This document shows, one piece after another, positions 19,895-27,283 of a stretch of 64,000 nt of DNA. Each line of letters starts with the position of its first letter. Position 1 is the stretch's first letter. Origin of the DNA: Acidobacteriota bacterium (GTDB lineage Bacteria; Acidobacteriota; Thermoanaerobaculia; Multivoradales; Multivoraceae). The notes under the pieces are model-generated. The model saw only the letters and a program-made list of their open reading frames with translations. It made no database searches and was not told the DNA's origin. The position numbers and the translations under genes were made by a program. Location: assembly GCA_029263415.1 (NCBI GenBank), contig JAJCXN010000041.1:205338-269337 (forward strand), written 5' to 3'.

Positions 19895-21646
19895 TCACAG
19901 TTGGTGTCTGCGTCTCCGGATGGCTCCCGCGAGGCTTTCGAAGGTGACCCCAAGGCGCTCGGCTGTGACCGCGGCCAATGAGGTGTTCGCTACTCCGGGC
20001 ACGAACTGATAGGTCGAGCGCAGTTGTGAGTCGACCTCCACTTGAAGGAACTCGAGGCCCGCGATCACCGGGTTGTCGCTCAGCGAACGTGCGTAGTCGA
20101 GAAAGTGGGTAGTCACGAAGGCAGTGGGCTGCACCTCTTCGAGCAGCTGGAGAACGAGAGTGAAGACCTCGACGCCTTCAGACGGATTGGTGCCCGAACA
20201 AAGCTCGTCAAGGATGACGAGGGACCGCGGTGCCATCTTCTCGAACAGCGATCGGATGCGCACCAGTTCGCGCCCGAGTCGGCCTTCGGTGACCCGTGCG
20301 CCTTCTTCTTCGATTAGAGAGACGAAGAGTCCGCTTTGCAGTTGCAGCGTTGCCTTGGCGCAAGGTACGTAAGTGCCAGCTTGAGCGAGCAGTTGGGTGA
20401 GCCCTAGGGCCTGCAAGAGCCGCGTCTTACCGCCTGAATTGGGCCCGGTGATCAACACCACTGAGGCCCCAGCGGCGGTGCGCAAAGAGCAGGGCACTGG
20501 GGGTACAGCGTCGCCCAGGAGGAGCGGGTTGAACATCGATTCGATCTGAACGCCGTTGCCCGAGATAGCGGGGTTGACTGAGTTGAAGTTGAACGTGGGA
20601 CGGGAAACGTCCAGACCGTTGGCCTGGGCCCTGCGCCTGAAGCCTAGTGAGGTCAAGTAGAACTCCAAGTGGCCGAGCAGTTGAACATACGGCACCATCG
20701 GGTCAGAGAGCTGTCTGAAGACCTCGTCGACTAGGCGGCTCATCAGCTCGCGACGACTCTGGCTGTACCCTCTGAAACCTAGGAGGAGCGCGTCTAGGAA
20801 TCGGCGACCGGGTGCGCGATGGAATCGATTGCGTTCGTTCTCCTCCAACCCTCGGACCACGAAGGAGCGCAACTTGCCGTCAGCGCCAACCGTGACGTCG
20901 AGCGTCATCTTGGCCAGACCGCTTTCGTACTCCAGCAGATCCGACAACAGTCGATAGGGCTCCTCGGCTTGGGTTTCGATCGCGGAATCGCTCAACCGAC
21001 GCAGCGCTGATGAACACCCATCGAAGTCAGTCGCCATCATGTCGATGACCTTCTTGAGCTGATGGAGGATGTCGAGTCTGAAGTCCGCGAGGTTCAGCGT
21101 ACCGCTGAAACCGGGCGTTTTCATCAACGACATTAGGTCGAATAGCTCGCGATAGAGCTTCTCCACTCGGCCGCGGGATTGGTCGTTCAGCTCGAGCTCT
21201 TCGAGAATGCCCTGACGTAACTCGATGGTTTCACGGTCGGTTGGTGCGAACTGGATCACACGCTCCAAGAAGGCGTAGTTGACCGGGAACTGGCGTTGGT
21301 CGATGTTGAGCTGGAAGGACTGTTCGAGCAGAGTTCTGAGGAAGAGGTCTCCGCCGAAGAATTCGGGCCTAAAGGTGACTTCGCCGTCGCCACCAGGTGA
21401 CGGACGGGCCGCAGTGGGGCTTGGAGTTGCATCTGTGGCTGCATGTGCTGCTCGCTGCTGGTCAGGCGCACTGCTCTGCGCCCGGCGACGCAGTCGATCC
21501 TGGCTTGGCAGGCGTGCCTTGGCGAGCTCGTCATGAAGTTGTGTTCCCAGTTCGCGGCCGAGGAAAGCCAGCCCTAAGGTCTCTTCGAGTGCTTGGCGGT
21601 CGATTGCTAGGTAGGGCGTAGGGAAGAGTAGGTCTGGAATCTTCAT
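19895..21646 (-). CDS. MutS-family ATPase, MutS-related (not MutS1)
   Basis: 583 residues. The C-terminal half is a MutS-type ABC ATPase: VVLITGPNSGGKTRLLQALG (Walker A, ~399), SLIEEEGARVTEGRLGRELVRI (signature region), LVILDELCSGTNPSEG (Walker B, ~480) and VTTHFLDYA. The N-terminal half has a helical clamp-like region (FLERVIQFAPTDRETIELRQGILEEL), but no mismatch-recognition domain with the Phe-x-Glu motif and no C-terminal Smr domain as in MutS2. The M at 21646 gives MKIPDLLFP. The role is unknown; DNA binding is an inference from the fold. It is followed by the Ser/Thr kinase gene, with a pseudokinase gene on the opposite strand. Confidence 0.82.
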   Translation of the reverse strand: MKIPDLLFPTPYLAIDRQALEETLGLAFLGRELGTQLHDELAKARLPSQDRLRRRAQSSAPDQQRAAHAATDATPSPTAARPSPGGDGEVTFRPEFFGGDLFLRTLLEQSFQLNIDQRQFPVNYAFLERVIQFAPTDRETIELRQGILEELELNDQSRGRVEKLYRELFDLMSLMKTPGFSGTLNLADFRLDILHQLKKVIDMMATDFDGCSSALRRLSDSAIETQAEEPYRLLSDLLEYESGLAKMTLDVTVGADGKLRSFVVRGLEENERNRFHRAPGRRFLDALLLGFRGYSQSRRELMSRLVDEVFRQLSDPMVPYVQLLGHLEFYLTSLGFRRRAQANGLDVSRPTFNFNSVNPAISGNGVQIESMFNPLLLGDAVPPVPCSLRTAAGASVVLITGPNSGGKTRLLQALGLTQLLAQAGTYVPCAKATLQLQSGLFVSLIEEEGARVTEGRLGRELVRIRSLFEKMAPRSLVILDELCSGTNPSEGVEVFTLVLQLLEEVQPTAFVTTHFLDYARSLSDNPVIAGLEFLQVEVDSQLRSTYQFVPGVANTSLAAVTAERLGVTFESLAGAIRRRRHQL

Positions 21647-21885
21647 GCGGTGTAGTGCCTTGGGCCGTGGCTCTGGAGGACAGAATTCTGCCAACGGGAT
21701 AGTACTCTTCAGCTACTGCGAATTCGCTCATACACGACCGCATCTTCCGCGGGTTCAAGGTGTTGCGGTAGAATCTTGAGTTCGCCATCTATTGTTTTGT
21801 GGGAGCCAGGACAGAGTCGTAGGGGAAGCCTGCAGCCCAGGCATCGATCCCTAAGCCCGTAACCTCTCTAGACGGATTCCCACCG

Positions 21886-24800
21886 ATGACAGATCTCGCA
21901 GCCAAGTATCGTCTGCAGCGCGCCTTGAGCTGGACCTCTGCCGCGCGCACTTTTGCTGGGCGGAGTCCAGATAATGAAGAGAAGCTCGCGGTCAAGGTGA
22001 TCAGCCTCGCAGGCGACCCACAGCGCGAATCGCTCACCCGCCGCTTTAACGGAACGGCTTCGGTCCTCCACTCGTTGGGGCATCCAACTTTGCCTCACGT
22101 GCTGGACTACGGGGTCACCGGAGCGGGCGAGGCGTTCCTCGTCTGTGAGTGGTTTCCAGGTGCGCCCCTATCCGATCTGGCGCTTGATCCTGGAGACGTG
22201 CTTTCGGTGGTGATGCAGGTTGTAGAGGCGCTCGAGTCGCTGGCGCTTCACGGTCTAGTTCATCTCGGGATTTCTCCAGAGAATGTTCTCGTGATGCCTG
22301 ATCGTCGTGCGCAGTTGACCGGCTGGGGGTCGTCGCTGTTGAACGTGGATTGGCAGAGTGGACAGGGTGTGGTTCTGGGAGTCTCAAACAACTATTCCGC
22401 TCCTGAACTCAAGCAGGCTGGAGGGATCGGAGAGGCGTTGTGGCGTGCGGATCTCTATTCCATTGCCAAGATGACGGCTGACTTGCTTGGGGCTGAAGTA
22501 TCAACGGCCTCGAACAATGTACAGGTGCGCTTTCCGGGTGAACTGAGCCGCCGAATCTCTCGGCCTGAGGCCCTGCGCTCAGCTCTGGAAGAGTGTCTTG
22601 ATCCCAATCCAGACCGCAGGCCCGACTCCTACAGTGCCTTTGCCAAAGCACTTCAGCACGCGATGCCGCGCGAGCAGCGCGCTGATGTCACCGCCACCCA
22701 GCCGATGCCAAAGCTGCGCGAATCCGTTGGCGTGGTTCAGTCCAACGGTGCCAACGGCGCCAACGGCGCCACGGCTGCCACCGCTTCCAGCGCCGCTCCC
22801 TTGCCCCCGCTTCCGACGCCACCTGCGTTCACGGAGGCTTCGGCAGCCAAAGAGACTCCGGCCCGCGACCCTGTGCCGAAGTCGGCGATCCCCGAACCAC
22901 CAGAGCCGGTCGCCCAAAAGGTCGATTCGGAAGCGGCCATGGCCCGCAAGACAGGGGTGCACGCGATCCGCCAGCAGACCGGTTCGTTCGTGCTGCCCAA
23001 GAGCAGCAGCGAGGCTTCGGCACTCTCTACTCCCATGTTCGAGGCAGACGAACTCGGCAAGATGATCGATGATCTTGCTGGTGAAGAGCTGATTGACGAA
23101 GAGTCTGCGGTCGAATCCGCAGACTCAGCTCACGCCGCTGAAGCTGAAGCCTCAGCACGCGACGAGTCCAAAGACGAGATGGTTCGGGAAAGCACCACAG
23201 CCGAGATTGCTGTTCCAGTAGTCGCGATGGCGCCTCGCGACCCTTCCGCACCAGACCCGGGACTTGAGTCCTTAGCTCTAGTAGATGAAAGCATTGACGC
23301 GGCCTCCGTCCAAGCAACTGCGGATCACGGGCTTCCGCTCAAAGCCGGTCTTGATCAAGAGCCGGATTCCGAAGTAGCGACTCTCTGGGCGTCGCCCGTG
23401 GCTCGAACCGAGCTGGTCAAAGAGGCGGAAAAGCAGCATCTGTCTGAGCCGGGTCCGAAGACGGTGCTCGAAGAATTGGCCGCTCAATCTGTCGGTGATC
23501 TAGACAAGACGGCTTTGGTGTCGCCGCCGGCTGAGATGTCATTGCCGACTGAGCAGGCGCCGCTAGCCGAAGGCTCGGCTGCCGCCAGTTCGCTGGCGGC
23601 AAAAGCGAAGACTGTCAAGGCGAAGTCGACCAGGAGCGCAGTCTCTGAAGACCAAGGCCTCCTGGACGAGGCGGGCCCACAGCAGGCGGCCGCCAGCTCG
23701 AAGCCTCCTTCGGTTACGGTGCCGAACAGCCACTTCCGTGGTAAGGAAGGCGCTGCTGAGGCATCGCGCCCAATTCAGGCGCCGCCGCCGATCGCGAGTG
23801 CTAGAGGTGCACTGGAAGGCAGGTCACGCAATCGGCTCATGTTCGGCTTGGTTGCGGCCGCGATCCTCACGCTTGTTTTGGCCGGAACGCTGGTCGCCGG
23901 ACTGTTCACGCGAGCAGCAGATTCGGGTGACGAACCGGTGATGCCCCGGGTGGCGGATTTGGTCGAAGTGGCCGAGACGGTCGAGCCAGCCCTCGAGCAA
24001 CTGCCTGAGGAACTCGAACGGTTGGTGATCCTGGTGGCTGAAGGCAATTGGCAGGACGCTGTTCCTTTGTCGCAGATGCTTCAAGAGCGCGCCGATCAGG
24101 GGGAACTCTCCGTTACCGACGGAGACGTCTTACTGAGCGCGCGGCAGGCTCTCAGAATCGGTTACGGTGCGGAGCTGAGCGCTCGGCTTGGCCCGGCTCT
24201 CGAGGCGCTCGACGTCAACGAGATGCGAGACGCCCTACGCGGGGGCGCAACCGCGATGGCTGCACTGCGGGAACAGCCCGGCGGCTCTGAGCTAGCTAGC
24301 AAAGCACGCCGGGTGCTGCGTTCGGTGGATGCCTTCAGGAGCGCGCTCGATCGCGGCCAAGACCTTGAGCCGCTCGATCGTGCGCTCGATCTTCAGGAGG
24401 CCTATCCGGCGTTAGCTGAGCGCTTTGATGCGATCAAGAGGGCAACCAATCGGGTGGAGCAAACCACGATGGCCCTGGTCGACGAGGGCCGGCTTGGTGA
24501 AGCGGCAAGCTTGGTCGGCGAGGTGGGCAACAAGATGGAACTGTCGCCAAAACTACAGGTAATTAGTGATCAGATCTCAACGCGCTTGCAAGCCCGCGCG
24601 GAGACCGCGGAGCTGCTGCGGACAGCCGAGGCTTTCGGTCAGGATGGCGTACCCCACCGCGGACTTGAAATCTTGGTAGTGGGCGTGTTCAACGACGAGA
24701 CCAAAGAGCGTGCGGCCGAGATCCGCCTTCGCCTTCAAGCGCAACTGGCAGATCTCGATCAGGGCCAGCCGCAGATCGATCTAGTGGCCGAGAGCATCGA

Positions 24801-25110
24801 CCTCAAGCGTGGTGAGCCGCTCGTCGTCGAGCTGGTCGTGGTGGATGACTATGAGGTGACCGACCTGAGTTTCGAGGTCGTCGCCGACGGCCGCCCGGCT
24901 CAACGGCTGCCGGTCCGTGCCGAGTCTGATGGTCACTACAGCATCCAGATTCCGGCGTCTTTGCACCAAGGCAAACCGGTGCAGTTCTGGGCAACCGCCG
25001 TTGATCGCTCTGGGCACCGTGGTGTGCTGGGATCGCGCGAAGAACCGATTGAGGTGCGACGCAAGCGCTGGTATCAGGTGTTCAAGCGTCGAGGGGACAA
25101 CGAAGGCTAG
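21886..25110 (+). CDS. membrane-anchored protein pseudokinase with large periplasmic domain
   Basis: 1074 residues. The N-terminus has a kinase fold: LAVKVIS (Lys ~37), a long helix, EAFLVCEWFPG, VLSVVMQVVEALESLALHGLVHLGISPENVLV, and YSAPELKQAGGIGEALWRADLYSIAKM. The catalytic HRD is replaced by H126-L-G and the metal-binding DFG by G146-W-G, so both catalytic aspartates are missing; it cannot be a normal kinase. Residues ~285-640 form an Ala/Glu/Ser-rich low-complexity linker. One membrane helix (~651-675, LMFGLVAAAILTLVLAGTLVAGLF) leads to a ~400-residue helical outer domain that ends in a beta-rich module. It is transcribed away from the MutS-like/kinase pair and may be a signalling partner or scaffold. 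Confidence 0.85.
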   Translation: MTDLAAKYRLQRALSWTSAARTFAGRSPDNEEKLAVKVISLAGDPQRESLTRRFNGTASVLHSLGHPTLPHVLDYGVTGAGEAFLVCEWFPGAPLSDLALDPGDVLSVVMQVVEALESLALHGLVHLGISPENVLVMPDRRAQLTGWGSSLLNVDWQSGQGVVLGVSNNYSAPELKQAGGIGEALWRADLYSIAKMTADLLGAEVSTASNNVQVRFPGELSRRISRPEALRSALEECLDPNPDRRPDSYSAFAKALQHAMPREQRADVTATQPMPKLRESVGVVQSNGANGANGATAATASSAAPLPPLPTPPAFTEASAAKETPARDPVPKSAIPEPPEPVAQKVDSEAAMARKTGVHAIRQQTGSFVLPKSSSEASALSTPMFEADELGKMIDDLAGEELIDEESAVESADSAHAAEAEASARDESKDEMVRESTTAEIAVPVVAMAPRDPSAPDPGLESLALVDESIDAASVQATADHGLPLKAGLDQEPDSEVATLWASPVARTELVKEAEKQHLSEPGPKTVLEELAAQSVGDLDKTALVSPPAEMSLPTEQAPLAEGSAAASSLAAKAKTVKAKSTRSAVSEDQGLLDEAGPQQAAASSKPPSVTVPNSHFRGKEGAAEASRPIQAPPPIASARGALEGRSRNRLMFGLVAAAILTLVLAGTLVAGLFTRAADSGDEPVMPRVADLVEVAETVEPALEQLPEELERLVILVAEGNWQDAVPLSQMLQERADQGELSVTDGDVLLSARQALRIGYGAELSARLGPALEALDVNEMRDALRGGATAMAALREQPGGSELASKARRVLRSVDAFRSALDRGQDLEPLDRALDLQEAYPALAERFDAIKRATNRVEQTTMALVDEGRLGEAASLVGEVGNKMELSPKLQVISDQISTRLQARAETAELLRTAEAFGQDGVPHRGLEILVVGVFNDETKERAAEIRLRLQAQLADLDQGQPQIDLVAESIDLKRGEPLVVELVVVDDYEVTDLSFEVVADGRPAQRLPVRAESDGHYSIQIPASLHQGKPVQFWATAVDRSGHRGVLGSREEPIEVRRKRWYQVFKRRGDNEG

Positions 25111-25275
25111 TCCTGCCTGGCATCTTGGGTGCTCTAACAGTTCGCGCAGCGCTGACCTTGAAGGCTGCGGACCGGTTCTTGAAAGGCCATAGGCCGTATA
25201 CTCGCGTTTCCCTACTGTGACGGTTTGCGCCGTCCGAGAACCACTCTTCGATAAGAAAGCCCGAGCTCTGATCCT

Positions 25276-26538
25276 TTGACAGCTATTGACTCTCCCTCGT
25301 CTAGCGAGGCCGTGGACGACCACGCCGAAGCGCACTCGATCCTTGCCAGTCGATCGTCCTTTGAAGGGATGGGTCTGGATGGATGGATCCTCGACGTGCT
25401 CAAGGGCATCGGTTTTGAGCGCCCAACCGAAATTCAAGACCGTGTCATCCCGCTAGCGCTAGACGGGAGCGACATCATTGGACTGGCTGAGACAGGTTCG
25501 GGCAAAACCGCAGCCTTTAGCCTGCCAATCTTGCAAGAGCTCGATCCCGGTGACGACTTTGCGGCACTCGTCCTCAGTCCAACGCGCGAGATCGCGCTAC
25601 AAACCCAGGCTTTCCTAGACAACTTTTCGCCGCGAGGAGTCGCGGGCAAGCGTGGCGTCACCACCGTCTGCGTTATTGGGGGCGTTCCGATTGGGCCGCA
25701 GATCGACGCGCTGCGCCGCGGTCCAGAGATTGTGGTCGCCACCCCCGGTCGTATGTTGGACCACATGGAGCGGCGAACGGTACGCATGGACGACGTCTTC
25801 GAGTTCGTGCTCGACGAAGCAGATCACATGCTTGACCTCGGCTTCTTGCCTCAGATCACCCGGATTCTTCAGGGAATGCCGGGACTGGATCGTCGCAACA
25901 TGATGTTCTCGGCCACCATGCCGCCGCCGATCGAGAAGCTGTCACAGCGGTTTCTCACTGACCCGGTAAGAGTTGACGTTCTACCTTCCGGGCGCGCCGC
26001 GCGTGGGATCGAGCATCGCCTCTATTTGGTGGATGAAGAGAACAAGAAACCGTGCATCCAGGCTCTGTTGCAGAAGGTCGAAGGCAGCACGTTGGTATTC
26101 ACTCGGCGCAAGTCCGACGCGGAATGGTTGTCAGCCATCTTGCGCTCGTCGGGCTATCCGGTGGCACGGATCCACTCAGATCGCTCTCAACAGAACCGGG
26201 TCAAGGCTCTCGAGGGGTTTCGCAACGGCACTCACCGCATTCTGGTGGCTACCGATATCGCGGCGCGCGGCATCGACATCCCGGACATCGACCATGTGGT
26301 CAATTTCGACATGCCCGAGACCGTTGAGGACTACATCCATAGGGCCGGGCGGACGGCGCGTGGCGACAAGACGGGGATTGTCTCTTCGATTGGGACGTGG
26401 TTGGACAAGGGTAAGGTGCGGTCGATTGAGCGGGCGATCGAGCAAGACCTGAATCGCTGCGAGGCAGACGGCGTGCCGGCGTGGGTCGAGCTCAAGGGGC
26501 GTTTGGATCGACGCAAGAGGTCGCCTTTACGGCGCTGA
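25276..26538 (+). CDS. DEAD-box ATP-dependent RNA helicase
   Basis: 420 residues, a minimal two-domain helicase with a short tail. Motifs: FERPTEIQDRVIPLALDGSD (Q motif), AETGSGKTAAF, SPTREIALQ, TPGRMLDHM, LDEADHMLDLGFLPQ, FSATMPPPIEKLS, LVFTRRKSDAEWL, VATDIAARGIDIPDIDHVVNFD and HRAGRTARGDKTG. The proposed start is TTG with a weak site upstream; no better ATG precedes the Q motif. It is the second DEAD helicase in the window but lacks the DbpA-type domain and basic tail of the first. It lies in the same direction as the upstream pseudokinase gene, 165 bases after it. Confidence 0.88.
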   Translation: MTAIDSPSSSEAVDDHAEAHSILASRSSFEGMGLDGWILDVLKGIGFERPTEIQDRVIPLALDGSDIIGLAETGSGKTAAFSLPILQELDPGDDFAALVLSPTREIALQTQAFLDNFSPRGVAGKRGVTTVCVIGGVPIGPQIDALRRGPEIVVATPGRMLDHMERRTVRMDDVFEFVLDEADHMLDLGFLPQITRILQGMPGLDRRNMMFSATMPPPIEKLSQRFLTDPVRVDVLPSGRAARGIEHRLYLVDEENKKPCIQALLQKVEGSTLVFTRRKSDAEWLSAILRSSGYPVARIHSDRSQQNRVKALEGFRNGTHRILVATDIAARGIDIPDIDHVVNFDMPETVEDYIHRAGRTARGDKTGIVSSIGTWLDKGKVRSIERAIEQDLNRCEADGVPAWVELKGRLDRRKRSPLRR

Positions 26539-26820
26539 GGCTGTTCGCTTCAGTTTGGGGACGGGAGTGATCCGTCGTCGGTAGTGTCGGACACTGGCGG
26601 ATCCAGCTACCCGGCTTTGATGCTCCTAGCTGCGCTCTTGCGATGGCGTGGAATCGCGACCTGCAGACTGCTCAAAGCCGCTTTGGGCACTGACGCTCAG
26701 CGCTTGGTCCGCTGCCCGCGAACTGCCCAGGCTTGTTGAGCGCAAGGTGCTGGTGCGTAAGTCAGGGATGGCTCGCAGCTAGCATCTCGGAACTTCTTCG
26801 CCGATGCCGCGTAGTAAGTG
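26539..26820. other. gene-free stretch between the DEAD helicase and the BlaI-type regulator
   Basis: No gene is visible. The sequence up to about 26800 looks like ordinary intergenic DNA; the structured part begins with the operators at 26821. Confidence 0.5.
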
Positions 26821-26857
26821 TTGCTAGAAATCTAGCAGTGTGCTAAAAATCTAGCAC
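26821..26857. promoter_or_regulatory. two tandem BlaI-type operators overlapping a promoter
   Basis: Two near-identical 16-base palindromic units, TGCTAGAAATCTAGCA (26822-26837) and TGCTAAAAATCTAGCA (26841-26856), start 19 bases apart, 22 bases before the regulator's ATG. TTGCTA (26821-26826) and CTAAAA (26843-26848) can be read as -35 and -10 boxes 16 bases apart, so bound repressor would block the promoter. Family members bind such dyads as dimers. Confidence 0.75.
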
Positions 26858-26878
26858 TACTGACTCGGGAGAGCGGCA

Positions 26879-27283
26879 ATGAAGAAACCAAAGAAGGCTG
26901 GGCAGCCGCGACTGAGTCGCCGCGAGCGGGAGATCATGGACGTGGTCTACAACCTGGCTGTCGACGAGGGCGTTTCGGCGGCCGCGGTAAGGCAAGCGAT
27001 GCTAGATCCTGGGTCGTACTCGGCGGTCCGAGCACAACTGAGGGTGCTGGTGGAGAAGGGGCACCTCCGACACTTTCAAGTCGGTCCTCGTTATCTGTTT
27101 GAGCCCACGGTAGCGCGCGAAGAGGCGAGAGAGTCGGCGCTGCGGCATGTGCTCGGTACTTTCTTTGGTGGCTCAACGCAGGAGGCCGTCGTCGCACTCC
27201 TGGCCATGGATGACCGGTTGAGCGCCGAACAACGCGAGCAGTTGCAAAGCCTGATCGATATAGCCCAGGAGGAAGGTCGATGA
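26879..27283 (+). CDS. BlaI/MecI/CopY-family transcriptional repressor
   Basis: 134 residues with the family's N-terminal winged helix: LSRREREIMDVVYNLAVDEGVSAAAVRQAML, SAVRAQLRVLVEKGHLRHFQVGPRYLFEP, and a C-terminal dimerisation helix ending in LSAEQREQLQSLIDIAQEEGR. It overlaps the M56 peptidase gene by four bases (ATGA). In known BlaI/BlaR1 pairs the membrane peptidase causes cleavage of the repressor on a signal, which opens the operon. Two palindromes ahead of the gene are the likely operators, so the pair is probably autoregulated. No beta-lactamase gene is nearby, so the signal is not known. Confidence 0.9.
   Translation: MKKPKKAGQPRLSRREREIMDVVYNLAVDEGVSAAAVRQAMLDPGSYSAVRAQLRVLVEKGHLRHFQVGPRYLFEPTVAREEARESALRHVLGTFFGGSTQEAVVALLAMDDRLSAEQREQLQSLIDIAQEEGR

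Noticed and set aside
24781-25437. Minus-strand ORF (218 residues) at the end of the pseudokinase gene
   Set aside because: Antisense shadow across two plus-strand genes and their gap; no domain.
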